Assembly (NCBI GenBank): GCA_031213475.1
Contig: JARUPZ010000018.1
Span: forward strand, 62,001 to 126,000
DNA from: Nereocystis luetkeana
Taxonomy: Eukaryota > Sar > Phaeophyceae > Laminariales > Laminariaceae
Direction of reading: 5' to 3'
DNA: 64,000 bases
Shown here: piece after piece, positions 11,991-23,411 of the stretch
How the letters are laid out: each line of letters opens with the position of its first letter
Position numbering within the stretch: position 1 is the first letter of the stretch
The notes under the pieces: model-generated
What the model was told of the DNA's origin: nothing
The model's input: only the letters and a program-made list of their open reading frames with translations
Database searches by the model: none
Translations under genes and position numbers: made by a program

Positions 11991-12019
11991 AACACCACCC
12001 GAGGGGCTCAACCATACGA

Positions 12020-12665
12020 GGACTGAACGAGTATAGATACCATCATACTGCTGTGCCAATAAACACCGCAAGTGCACAAGAGCATGCCTTCAGGGCGACA
12101 GAGTAGGAGCGAGTATAAATACCATACTGTTATACCAACACCACAAGTACATAATAAGAGCATGCGAGCAGGAGCGAGTATATATACCCTACTGCTGTCA
12201 AACACCACAAGTAAGTACACAAGAGCATTCGAGCGCGCGACGAGCGATGGCAGGGCGTTAAGTGCACAAGGGGATATGCCTTCAGGGCGACAGAGCAGGA
12301 GCGAGTACAGGTACCATACGTACTACTGCTGCTCCAACACCACAAGTACACAAAAAGAGCATGCGAGAGCGCGACGAGCGATGGCAGAGCGTCATCTCTC
12401 TGACCGCCTACTACTGCTATACCAACGCCACAAGTACACGAGAGCATGCTTTCAGGGCGGCAGAACAGGAGAAGCAAGCGGGCGACGAGCGATGGCAGAG
12501 TGTCGTCTGCTCTCTCACCGCAGAGCCTACGAGGACGCAAGGAGAGCAGCATGCCCCGCGCAGAGCACTCGAGCACACACGAGTATAGATACCCTACTAC
12601 TTTTGTTGTACCAACACCACACGAACTAGTATAGATGCCATACTGCTGTAGTACCAACACCACAC
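12020..12665. repeat. Minisatellite with GAGTATAGATACCATACTGC core
   Basis: Five or more irregular units of 60-130 bp share GAGTATAnATACC, ACTGCTGTACCAACACCACA and AGTACACAAGAGCATGC. Some units carry an extra GCGCGACGAGCGATGGCAGA block. The long ORFs on both strands here follow from the repeat. Confidence 0.8.
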
Positions 12666-12739
12666 CACGTTGAGTTTTGAAAAATGGTCTCCACAGCAGT
12701 AATTAGCTAAAAATAAGACCGACATATTTTTCCGTATAG

Positions 12740-13700
12740 GATAGGGACCAGAGATCTCCTGTCACGGTGGAACTGCTTGTTGGGGACCTTTTACTTCGCT
12801 TTTATTTTGCGATCTTCTTTGTGGTGCAGATATCTTCTGTCAATTCGTCTGTCGATTACTTTGTAACGGCTTGTTGGGGGCCTTACACGAAGTAATTATT
12901 TTGCGATATTCTGTGTGGTACAGATACCTTCTGTCTATTCGTCTGTCGATTGCTTTGTGACCGTCGTGCGTACAAGCGCCATCATGTTTCAGCAGTACAT
13001 AATAATAAGAACTCACTCAGGGCTTTTGTATCCAGCGGAGATCCCCCTGCTACCTCTGTTTACACTCCTTACTGTTGAGCAAAATATTAGCCCCTTGTAC
13101 TATTCCTGTTGCTTTATTAGTCGATGCCACCACAACCAGTGTCCGCGCCTAACCTCCGTACGCATTTATTTTGGGAACATGTTAACTATCAAGAGCGTGA
13201 CACATACTATATTTTCGTGTCATTTTCGTGCAATGTGTGTGTTCACTGTATCTTTCCGCCCGTCTTTTCGCCGCAGCTGCAGCATAAATAAACAGAAAAA
13301 CTACCGATTACGACATGATTACATGTATTTGAAGATTCCCATAGCGCCATCATGACCTTTTTTTGATAAAATTTCCGCCAGAGAGCTCTTGTCAATCTGT
13401 TGTTTATACTTTATAGCAAGCGTTGTGCGTGTTTCTTGGCACAACCGATATATTTCATTGAACAATCGACATCGAACCGACGGCAGGCAGGTGCATGTCG
13501 CAGCCGCGGTATCAAGAAACCCCGCGGTAGGAAATACGTCGGAATTGCCGTTGTTGCGGAACTGCTTGATGGGGAACACGACCCCGTCCTAAGTGAACTA
13601 CTACACTTTTTGGTACAGAGATCTCTTGTCAATCTGTCGTTTACTTTGTAGTAGCAGTCGTCAGTCGTGCTTGTTTCTTGGTACAACCATGTTCTTCATT
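12740..13700. repeat. Diverged direct repeats with TGTCAATCTGTCGTTTACTT core
   Basis: The core (cTTCTGTCAATTCGTCTGTCGATTACTTTGT and variants) occurs near 12835, 12930, 13390 and 13625. The last two share longer flanks, including GAACAATCGACATCGAACCG and ACCGACGGCAGGCAG. No gene is recognised in the interval. Confidence 0.65.
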
Positions 13701-13854
13701 GGACAACCGGCGTACAACCGACGGCAGGCAGAAATCAATCCCAAACCTAAACAGCAATACTCGAGGAGGACCTGGTGCTCGTGCCGCAGTGGAAGCTGGA
13801 GTAGTTGTACAAGGTTTCTGCGCTGTGACGCGCATCGCTTAAGTATTGTTTTTA

Positions 13855-13959
13855 TTACGGGGGGCCATAGTTAATAGGACCTGTGGTATACATACAAACC
13901 TATATATTGAACAATTTCTACGAACAATATTTGGTCCTATTAACTATGGTCCCCCGTAA
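13855..13959. mobile_element. TA-flanked MITE, copy 2 (105 bp)
   Basis: This is the best preserved copy. The left end (TTACGGGGGGCCATAGTTAA, then TAGGACC) pairs with the right end almost perfectly over about 27 bp. TA flanks at 13853-13854 and 13960-13961. Confidence 0.9.
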
Positions 13960-13961
13960 TA

Positions 13962-14798
13962 GCACTGCGAAAACGATTATATAAATGAAATCGACCCCAA
14001 TGCCGTTGTACTTGTGCGTGGCTCGTGCCGCTGCGGTGCGCTGCGGCTGGTGACACTACATTTGAAGCTGAAGTGTTGTTCCTATGCCCCCGCCGTCGTC
14101 CCTGGTTTGTTGTGTGCTCGAAGTCTATGCCGGCTGGCAGCACCTGTCACCTGTTCCGGTCCAGCTGGCGGGACATCCCGTCGTTAGCTCTACTGTATAC
14201 GACGAGGCTGAGAACGACAACAACACATCCATGGCAGTACAACAACCGCCAACACAGCTTCGTGCAGTACGGAGCTTGACCACTGCCGCCGTACATCTGT
14301 CACGTTCGTCATCCCCACTCTTCTATTGATAGTAGGCCGTGAAAGAGTCTGGTGCATCACTATTAATACCAACAACACGAAGCAGAAATGTTTCTGGCAT
14401 GTCGGAAGCCCTTTACGAACCACGACGAAGATCCCATACCCCCGCCCAGTACGACCACGAGTAGTACCGATAGCCAGCGCGCAGACGTTCAGTCTGAACC
14501 AAAACCCGCCTGCTGGGGTGCCGTCTGTGCCGGTCCGGTGCCGACTGGTCTCTCTCACCACTCTCACCAACTCCAGCTGAATTTTCACAAAAAAATCGCG
14601 CGAATTGAGAACAGCGCTCAAATGCTTTCCATCGAGGGCAATATAGTGTATATATATATAGATATATGGCGGCGACCTAAGTTGACATGATACGACTACG
14701 TAGGGTAGGAGGGTTTATAAGGGGAGTCGCCTTGTGTAGGTAGTCTACGTACTGTATACCAGGTATTAGGCAAGTGGCCTTACAGTGGGCGCCCGCAG
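13962..14798. other. Unassigned stretch, possible weak exons
   Basis: Plus-strand ORFs at 14084-14329 and 14388-14690 read as low-complexity acidic/Pro-Ser protein (VYDEAENDNNTSMAVQQPP; PFTNHDEDPIPPPSTTTSS). A candidate acceptor AG precedes 14388. I recognise no domain and could not settle a donor, so no gene is called. Confidence 0.25.
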
Positions 14799-14857
14799 TT
14801 AACCCTTTTAGAACCGCAGTCCCGTTTTGGGGACTAACCACTCAAATGTCATGTAGT

Positions 14858-15135
14858 TGTTAAGATCAGCAGGCGGGACACTTTGTATCCCTGGACAGGT
14901 CTGCCCATTAAGTCGGTACTCGTTGGTATTCACGTGTGTTGTTTGCTTAGAGAAAGAAGAAGAGCAGCTTTATTCCTTTCGTGCGCGGCGGAGACTGAGA
15001 CCAAGCTCGTGCCTCTCTGGAAAACCCCTGGTTTTGCACCTAAGATACGCCTTCCAAGTACTACAAATAGGATCCCAGTTCCAGAACCCAGGTAATTACC
15101 GAAATTTCAACCTCATTCAAGGCAGTATAATAACA
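14858..15135 (-). repeat. 3' LTR of gypsy element 1 (278 bp)
   Basis: Starts TGTTAAGATCAGCAGG and ends GGCAGTATAATAACA, with TGTTA/TAACA inverted ends. It aligns with both LTRs of element 2. Sequence from 15136 to about 15680 is the untranslated 3' region of the element. Confidence 0.9.
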
Positions 15136-15762
15136 CTAGCCCACTCTGATGAGGCGTATACGCAGAATTATGAAAAAATCATGGAAACCCCGATTCCACG
15201 AACTAGAGCATGCGTCGAAGATGCGGGTCCTCAAAACCCACTCCCACACCTCTGAACGGCAAGGCAATGAAGCCGGCGAAGTACGTGAGATGTTTTTAAA
15301 GGGAGATGTAGCCTTACGGGGCAGGGATAAATCGTCAACCAAAGCCATCGCCATGTCACCCGCAACGGAAGGGGGGGGGCGAGGAAGATGCATGGAAAAG
15401 CGAAAAGTTAATATCAAAAACGAGAAGAAAAATAATACAGAAGACGCCAAGAAACACCTAAACCCAGGCCACAACTCTGGAAACGCGCCCTGTGCCACAG
15501 ATGAGTGGCCCAATTACCCAGACCAACCCCGACACCAAGCGGGGGGGGTAGGCAGGACAAAATACGCAAAAACCATCCCCAGCCAAACCCAAGAGAAAAC
15601 AAACAAACCAGGAACACACCTAGCAGAAAAATCACCCCCCAAAGTCTAGACAAACGCTAACAAAAATATATCATGTGCAGCCGCGAAGCGAAAGTCAGCT
15701 ATCCACGGCGGCGCCTTGAGATTCGTCTACGTTGCACGGAGCCCCCGTGCAAACGCGCTAGC

Positions 15763-16620
15763 CTAGTGAAGTTGCAGACACCAAGAACCTTGTACAGCTC
15801 TTGTCGAAGTCGTGTAGCGCGCCGCAGAAAGAGGAAGCTTGATCGGTCCCGGGTCGTCCAAAACTCGAACCAAATATACTCCATCCGTTGGCGTAGTCGC
15901 GCTGAGTTTCCCGAGCCACCACAGACCGTCGTCGCCCTTGTACCAAAAATGGGCCCCGTTGGGAAGCACGGTGATGCAGTATCGGCGGAGCCAGTCGGCG
16001 TGCGAGACGCAGTCATAACTGGGTGCCAGAAACCGCTCGCCGTTACACCGAGAAAGCTCCCGTTGTGCCGCGCCGATTCTCACTTAGCGGTACAGGCGGT
16101 TGGTTTGGCGGTGTTGGTTTCGGGGTGGCCGGCCCAGTAGCGCATGGCGAAAAAGCTGAACGACCATTTCCCGTTCCCCGGATGGATGGTATAGTTCTAT
16201 CCTGTGCGTCTCGTACATCACCACGATGACGCCACTTCGACCTCTAACCGATTGGTGTCCGGTAATATTTTCCACTTCGAGTCGTTGAAGAGGGGTCGAA
16301 ACGTCGTCCTCGGTGACGTGGTACGGGGGGGACTTCTTGGAGAAGTTGTTGAGCACGTATTGCGTTAACCCCGCCGGCAAATACTTCAGCATGTCGCCAC
16401 GCTCGTGAAGGTTGGCACAGGGCTTGCAGCGTTGAACGGATACGCGCCGGCGAGTATCAGCTCCGGGCATATCGGCAGGAAAACCCCAATACAGGAGCTT
16501 TGCCCCGAGCACTTTGTAGGGGTCCGTCCTGTTGAGGGAGAGGTTGGCCTTGAGGGCCTTGGCGCGTCCGTGTCGAGCTTCGCGCCCTGGCGGATGGTGG
16601 CCGCCGTATTGTACACCCAC
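15763..16620 (-). pseudogene. Element 1: integrase C-terminus with chromodomain and Tudor-like segment
   Basis: Two frames carry the tail. 16620-16084 holds LNRTDPYKVL (a degraded GPY/F motif, cf. LNWTGPYKAL in element 2) and a chromodomain-like region (LEVENITGHQSVRGRSGVIV). 16083-15763 holds GAHFWYKGDDGLWWLGKL and YLVRVLDDPGPIKLPL, an SH3/Tudor-like strand pattern. In element 2 the same parts are in one ORF. A plausible role is steering integration to marked chromatin. Confidence 0.7.
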
Positions 16621-16912
16621 GCCCCCCGGCTAATGTCGAATTTGGGGACTGGACGCAGAGCGTCGGAGAGCACGGAGTTACGGTGGTTTACGCGAGCAAC
16701 AGTAAGGGCGTGGTGTTCGCGAACGATACGTACGCGCGCTGCTCGCGGTCCGTCGTCAAGTTGCGATAGGCGAGGCGGTCGCGGGCCAAGCTCTGGTGGC
16801 CGGCGACTCCAGCACGCTCGAAAATCGCGAGAGGGAGGCATGGCAGTCGACCCATGTGGACCTCGTTGGGAGCCAGACCCGTGGCGGCGCTGACATAGTT
16901 GTTGTACGCAAA

Positions 16913-18383
16913 TTAGACGCGAGGGAGCTGTTTATCCCAGTTGTTTTGGAGCTCGTTGACGACCATTGCTAGCATCTGGGCCATCATGAGGGTTACACGT
17001 TCCACCCCACCGTTGCCGTTTGGGTGGTAGGAGCTGGTGACAATTTTTCGAACCCAGAGAAGCTGGTGAACGGCGGGCGAGAGCTTGGAGCAGAAGTGGA
17101 GGCCGTTGTCCGAGAGGATGCTGCGCAGGCACGCCCAGAGGGGAATACACCGGTTGATGAGAATGTTAGCAGTGCCCTCAGCGGTGAACTCGGCCGCTGC
17201 GACGGCGTACATGTCGGCTCGGCGGCAGAAGCGATCAGTGTAGAGCAAGATGCAAGTATTTCCTCAAGGCGTCACCGGGAGAAGGCGGAAATAGCCAATG
17301 CTGGCGGCGATGCCGGGCCGTTCCGGCAAGAGCAACGTGATGGTGGACCACCGGACCGCTTGCCGCGACGTTTTCCGTGCTTGGCACTTCAAGCACTGGC
17401 GTAACCACCTCCGGATGCAGATGCTCATACCGATCCACCAGTAGAAACGTCCAAGCATACGTAGGGTGCGCGTGGTTCCTAGGTGACAGGAAGACGGGGA
17501 AGGGCAAGCCTGACCCAGGGGTGCATTAGTTGCTGCACGTAAATACGAATAGGCTCGTCGTTCAATATACAGGCCGTACAACCCACCGGGCGTTGCGTGG
17601 CTGCCGCAAGGGGGGGGGCGGCTGTCGAACGAGTAGAATGATGCCCGCGTCGGTGGTGTGTAAGCGGCCTTTGCTAGCCAGCTCCTGAACCTCGGAAAAG
17701 GGAGGGCGCCGGTGGGAAGAAAAACACGACAAAACGTCGGCTGGCAAAAGGCCAAGGGCTATGTAGCGCATGGCAGCGTTGCACGGGGGCTCGGCCTGTT
17801 GTTCCCGAGTACAGTCGGCGTGCAAATAGCGCGCTGTGGAATCACCGAACTGAAATTCGGCAGCTGCGCCGAGGGCATCCAAGTCGGTCGTGGTGACGGG
17901 CTGTGAGTCAGTAAACGTCGGAAGCCGTAAGAGAAGAGTTCCCACGGGCTCGGCGCGGTTGGGGTCGGACGGGATGGGTACCGTCGGGATCGACGAGGCG
18001 GCAGGAGCCGGGGCCAAAACGACGGGTGCGGGTGGTCGCGGCCGTGGGGCTCGCGGCGGAGTGATAGCACGCTGGGCGGATGGTCTAGGGGCCCCGCCAG
18101 GCCCGAAGCCATACCTAATATCAGGTGGCGCGGTGCCAGCGGCGGCGGCTGTTCGTCGGCGCGTCCGAGTGGAGATGCGGCCTGAAGGCGGCAAGATATT
18201 CAGAGGCGCCGGGTTGTCAGGCGGCGATGGGGCAGACGCGACCGGATCAGTGATCACAGCGGAATCTTCTCCCTGTGAAGTGCTCGTCGGGGGAGGATCG
18301 CGCTGGGCGACAATCGTCGCTGCAGCGGGGGCTCCTGCAGAACCCTGACTTGAAGGGAAAGACGCGGCCGGAGCAGTGCTCAC
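16913..18383 (-). pseudogene. Element 1: integrase, zinc-binding and catalytic core
   Basis: The 17264-17755 ORF contains HLGTTRTLRMLGRFYWWIG then CLKCQARK, the zinc-binding HHCC end. The 16913-17248 ORF contains ILSDNGLHF and HPNGNGGVERV, the second Asp and the Glu of the D,D35E core, with DRFCRRADM just upstream. The 17562-18383 ORF is a Pro/Ala-rich lead-in. Frames change between the pieces, so it is inactive as it stands. This whole catalytic section is missing from element 2. Confidence 0.8.
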
Positions 18384-18626
18384 GGCGGAATCTTTTCCCT
18401 GTAAAGTGCTCGTTGGGGAAGGAGCGCACTGGGCGACAATCGTCGCTGCAGCGGGGGCTTCTGCAGATCCCTGGTCGCCCCCGGAGGGTACGACAAAAAA
18501 CCGAATCGAAGTCGGCGTTGGCGGTGGGTGAAAAAGCCATCAAGCCAGGACGGCGATCGACGGTGGCGACGGAAGCAGATACACAAGCGACTAATCTCCT
18601 CGAAGGAACAGAGAGGTCGTCAAACC

Positions 18627-20161
18627 TCATACGTAGCCCGTGTGTGCAAAAACCGCGAAAATCGGAAGAGGTGAAAGGCAGCCCACCAAAACGGCACTTT
18701 CGGTGCGGGGCACTAGCCTACCCAAACCGACACCGGGGGTCAGCGAAGAGCGAGTGCGAAGCCCGCAGGCTCGGATGAGGAAGGCACCACCGTCCTTGAC
18801 GGGGGTGAGTCTGCAAGACTCACTGCGGTCGTGTTCTGTAGCGGGCTCCGGCAAGCGGGAGAGAAAATCAGCATTGCCGTTGGCGCCGCCCTTGCGGTAC
18901 TCGAGGGTGTAGTCGAACGCGGTGAGGAACTCGAGCCACCGCTGGACTCGCGCGTTGTAGCCTCCTTCTTTGCCGATGCTCTCCAGTGCTTTGTGGTCCG
19001 AAAATATGCGAAACGTCGTCCCTCCCCCATAGGTAGCCTCGGGGTCGTTAGATGGCCCAGACAACGCTGCCAGCTTCCAGGTCCACCGGGGTCCAGTGCC
19101 TCTCGGAATCGAGGGTAGCGCGGCTGATACAAGCAATGGGCCGTACCGAGCCTTGCGGTTATTCTTGTTCAAGCGCCTCACCAAGCCCGTTGATGCAGGC
19201 GTCACAGTACACGTGGAAGGGGCGGGAGTTGTCGGCCACAGCGTCCCAGTCCGGGAAGACCAAAATTGGCGGGGCAGCGAGCTCGGCGAGGATCTGGTGA
19301 ACGATAACTTCCATGACCGGCGTAAATACGTACTTAACCCCTTTCCGGAGAAAGGCGGTGAGAGGGCGGATTCTTTTAGACAGGTCGGGCAGGAATTTGT
19401 GATAATATCCCACGCCGCCCATCAGCGCACGGGCCTGCTTGAGGTTCTTGGGTATGAGCATTTTCATCAAAGTCGAAACTTTTTCAGCATTTGGGCGTAT
19501 ACCCGCGGGCGAAATGGAGTGGCCCAGAAAATTAGCGTCCGCGGCGCCGAGGCGAGCCTTCGAGGGGGAGAGCTTGAGGTTGTGTTTGCCCAGGTGTTCG
19601 AAAAGGGCTCGTATCGTCCTGGCGTGGGCCGTCGGATCAGAGTTGAAAATGATCACATCATCGAGGTAGGCCGCTATCTGCGCCAGACCTTTAATGACTC
19701 CGTTAATAACTTTGACGAACCAGCCGGGCGAAGCACTGCTGCCTTGGGGCATGACGAGCCACTCGTAGAGGCAGGCCCGTAGGAGCGCAAAACACCATGA
19801 GAAGGACGGTGTCTTTGTACGAGGTAATTTGGTGGAACGAGGAGACCAAATCGAAGAGAGAAAACATCCTTCCCTTCCCCAGGGAGTCGAGAACTTGATC
19901 CACGCGAGGAATAGGCAGCTGGCTGAGTTTGCTGATCTGGTTGAGTTTCTTGTAGTTCACTGTGATCCGAACGTCTCCCGACTTCTTCGGGATGACCACC
20001 AGCGGGCTCGAGTACGGAGAGGTCGAGTGCTGGATCAGACCCGCCGCTAGATACTGATCCAAGGTGGCCTCTATTTCGTTGGCCAGGATAGGGTTGACAC
20101 GGTGCGGCCTGGACGTGGTAGGAGCGCTTGCTTCCGGGACCAAAATCACGAATGGCAACAA
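18627..20161 (-). pseudogene. Element 1: reverse transcriptase and RNase H
   Basis: 20161-19703 has SSPLVVIPKKSGDVRITVNY and FSLFDLVSSFHQI (the motif A Asp). 19752-19159 has the catalytic YLDDVIIF and the thumb/connection GHSISPAGIRPNAEKV. RNase H spans ILVFPDWDAVADNSRPFHVY to FRIFSDHKALESIG and ADFLSRLPEPA. A frameshift separates motif A from YLDD and another falls inside RNase H. After RNase H, 18257-18500 has two units of a 126-bp repeat that is expanded in element 2. Confidence 0.88.
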
Positions 20162-20384
20162 CGAGCAGGAACAAGAATTATACTTGGACTTCGAGAAAAC
20201 GTTAGGAAATTGCAGAGAACATTCCCCAGCTGTTCGATGGCCTCAGGGGTCCAGTCTGTGCCGTGAAGGTCAAAAACCACCTCCCGCAGATGCAACGGCA
20301 AGCGTGCCCAGACGCCCAGGAACGAAGCGCGCTGTTCTGGGCTCAAACGCTCAAGCAGTGCAGGCAAGGGCGAGACCGGAGCTG

Positions 20385-21055
20385 CTAGGGGGAATCTATA
20401 ATTGCCGAGACCGGAGCCACCTCAAATAGTCCTGACGGAGGGCTGGGGGCTCGGTTGTCCTGATGCAAAACGTCCAGTGGAACGCTCAGCAGTGGGGCGT
20501 GGGCGACGCCGAGGATATCTCCAGGCTCGAGGGCCGCCACTCCAACGAGGGGAAGAGCCTGTCGCCCGGAGGCGACGAAGTGCTCCTCAACCGAGGGCAG
20601 GTCGGGCTGAGGTATCATGTCGACCAAGTAGTGCCCAGTGAGTGCCGGGGAGCCATCGCTTCGAACCAAGTCAACAGCGAGCAGTTAAGGATCGTCAGGC
20701 AGGGGGACGCCTGCAACGCCCTCGTAGAGTCAACGGAATCCTCCACCCGAGGCGGCCGGGTCGACGGCGTACACGGACATGCCTGTCGGGGCGTTGTGCA
20801 CTAACACCAGCTCACCAAAAACGCGTTGGTCTGACGGGCGAGGTGACAGAGAGCGGTAGGAGCGGCTACTGAAATGCATCCAGGTGTCATGTCCTAGCAG
20901 TATTGCAGCACTGAGGGGGGAACCACGCAGGCCCAAACTGCGAGGGAGCACGTAGGATCATTTTCTCGAAACAATTGGACGCTCAGGCGCACTCTCGTCG
21001 ATGTCTTTAGAGGGGTTGATTCGCCAACCCCCCCCCAGGAACGAGGGGCGCATTT
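20385..21055 (-). pseudogene. Element 1: end of protease and protease-RT linker
   Basis: Minus-strand frames read AAILLGHDTWMHF, the flap-distal LLGRD-type motif of a retropepsin, then VLVHNAPTGMSVYAVDP and HYLVDMIPQPDLPSVEEHF. It parallels 53260-54009 of element 2. The linker matches no domain I recognise. Confidence 0.65.
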
Positions 21056-22185
21056 CTACTCGCACGCGATGGATGCCGCATCAACCAAAAGCATGCGGCC
21101 CACCAAAACATCTCGTCGAATAAAAGTCCGTGGGGAACCAGTGTCAAGAAGCGCCACCCAACCAAAAGGTGCAAGAACGCCAGCTCCGCTGTGGATCGCG
21201 ATTTTGGTTGTAAAAGAGGCGTCATGGAGGGTAATGGTGCCCTCGACGAGGCAGGGGCCGTGTTCTGGCAGCGCGAGGAAGGGGGCGACACCAGGTGCGA
21301 CAGCCAAAACCTCGGGGCTGTGATCAGCCGGCGCGTCAGAAAAATAGGTCGAAAACTCCAAGGGAGGACCTAGGCAAGCGCGGGCCACGGCCAAAGGGCC
21401 AGGCGGCGCTGGGGAAATCTCATGTATTCTGTCAGTCGTGGTTCGAGTGCAAAATTGATGAGAAAAGGCGGGGGGTGCCAACCCGGCCTCACTTGAGCGG
21501 AGGGTGCCAACCCGGCCTCACTTGAGCGGAGGGTGTCGCGAATGGCGGAAAGAGCTTTCCCGAGAAAAATTTTGCCACGCCACCGAGAGGGGTCTTGAGC
21601 CTCGGGGTCATCTGCCCGGAGGCCGATGCCCCACACGGAGTTAAAAGGGCTGGCTTCAGCCAAACGTTTGGTGCCAGTGCTCAATAGGTGCTGCTTCATG
21701 ACCGGGTTCTGCGTGAATTTGGAAAAGGAACCAGCAAGGACGGCGTCTTCCCGAACGCGGTCCCAAGTAGCGCAGTCGAAGATATGCACGCCTCGACCGA
21801 GGCGTTTCTGTTCGCGAGGGTCTGGCGAGGCCATAATCCGCTCCGCTGTGTCGTGGTCCAGAAAAAGGCGAGCCTTTTCAGCCATCATATACTGCTCCGC
21901 GCAGGAATATGTCACCTCGTCAATAACAAAAACCGAGGGGGACCACTGCGAAAAATAGGAGGTGGGCTGCCAGAAAAGTACTGCCCGCTCCGTTGAATAC
22001 TCGAGAGTAGGGTCAAAGACCGAAGGTTTCGAGTCGTCGGTGGCCGCCGTTGCGGTGTGTGTTTGGGGGAGTGTGCTTCTCTGAGAACACTGAGCCCCTG
22101 GTGCACGAGGCGAGTCCGGTTCCACGTATACTGGCTCAGTGTCACCATTGCCCGTGGGCAAAAAATCGCCAGAAGGTTCTCTCAC
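21056..22185 (-). pseudogene. Element 1: NADAR domain and start of aspartic protease
   Basis: The ORF from 22185 contains a NADAR domain at 21523-21990: FSQWSPSVFVIDEVTYS, CAEQYMMAEKA, RLGRGVHIFDCATWDRVRED, FTQNPVMKQHLLSTG and SVWGIGL. The late motif reads GKIFLG where element 2 has GKNLLG. About nine of roughly 156 residues differ between the elements, with no stop or indel inside the domain. Just after it, a 28-bp direct tandem duplication near 21476-21533 shifts the frame. The protease then continues as 21481-21056 with VALLDTGSPRTFIRRDVL and ends at a TAG stop that element 2 shares. Confidence 0.88.
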
Positions 22186-22962
22186 TGCGCCCGATGATCT
22201 CTGTCCTGGACCAAAGGGGTAGGGGGCTGCGATTCTTCCGAATTCAACGGGTTTGCTGTTCGGTTGATCTGACCGGGGGCCGTGGAGTCACCACTGGCTC
22301 GACGAGCAGTGCCAGCTTTCTCCTGTTCCACTGGAGCCGAAGGAGTGCTGCGCACGTGGAGTGGCGTGCGCGAAGACGAAAGAGGGCCTGCAGACCCTGA
22401 AAATGACTTCGAGAACGGTGCTCGGGTGGGGGGTAACAAAGGGTCCACCGGAAAGGGCTTCCACCCTGTAGACCTGGTGGGGAAGGGGGACGAGATAGCT
22501 AATCTTGTCGATTCTTCCTCGATAGGAAAAAGGGTGGAGCGACCACCGAGGAAACGCCGAGTCAAGCTTCAACCGAGATCTCGGGGTTTCGGTGTTTGCC
22601 TTCCCGCACCTCAAACCGACCGCCACCGCATGGCCGGGGGGTGAACGAAGGGGACACCCTCGTTGACAAAAACGACGCGAAGGCGCGACACTCGTGGTAC
22701 CGCGCTGTGCGTGGTTCGGGAGAGCGGCGGTTATCGCGCCTGCTCTCGTTCCCAGATTGAGGGGAGCGGCGTTCGAGGCGCGGGCTCCCGACGCCGGGGA
22801 AGACGCCCGGGGGCTCCCCGGTAAAACCAGTAGAGGTGAGTCGCTGCGTCGGTCCGAAGCACGGAGCAACGCGCGGGGCGGGAGCGGAGCAGGTCGGCAC
22901 TGAGTGCTGAGTGAGCTTGGGACGCGAGAAGCTTGTGAAATCAATGTGATTTCTCCCGGCAA
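22182..22962 (-). pseudogene. Element 1: disordered N-terminal part of Pol
   Basis: Overlapping minus-strand frames are rich in Pro, Ser and Arg and correspond to residues 1-240 of the 55887-54073 ORF in element 2 (HAVAVGLRCGKANTETPRSR is shared). Frameshifts and small deletions separate the pieces. No fold is recognised. Confidence 0.6.
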
Positions 22963-23411
22963 TACTGGCGGCGGGCGGGAAGGAGGAGCCGAACCGCCGT
23001 CGACCTGTCAGTACCGGTGCGGAAGGTGCCTGGCTGGCGTCCTTTCTGGTTACCGTCCGAGTTAGGCGAAGCACCGTAGGGAACCCCCGAGGCGGGAGCC
23101 GGGGTGGAAGAGGCAGGGGCGGGCGAACGACCACCGTGATGGCCGGAGTCAGACTGTTGGTGCCCTCGTTCCGCGTGTGTGTTATAGCCGTCACCTTGTC
23201 TGTTCTGCTGACCTTGGCCGTGGTGCTGCCCACGCGAGTGGCCGGAATGCCGCCTGAATTTCTTTTGGTTGTGCTTGTTCGGCCGTGAGCTGTTTTCGCG
23301 GCGGTGTCTTATCACGCGTTCTTGCCAACGACGGAACGCCTCGCCGTCGTCGCCGAGCGTTCCGAGGTCGGGGTTTCAAATACCGCCAAGGTTTCGGAAG
23401 GGGGGCCTACA

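Noticed and set aside
12072-12663. Long ORFs on both strands (12072-12629 and 12130-12663)
   Set aside because: They follow the minisatellite, mirror each other, and lack any domain.
21912-22148. Identical 78-codon minus-strand ORFs at 21912-22148 and 54897-55133
   Set aside because: They are out-of-frame shadows of the NADAR ORF; identity follows from the similarity of the two gypsy elements.
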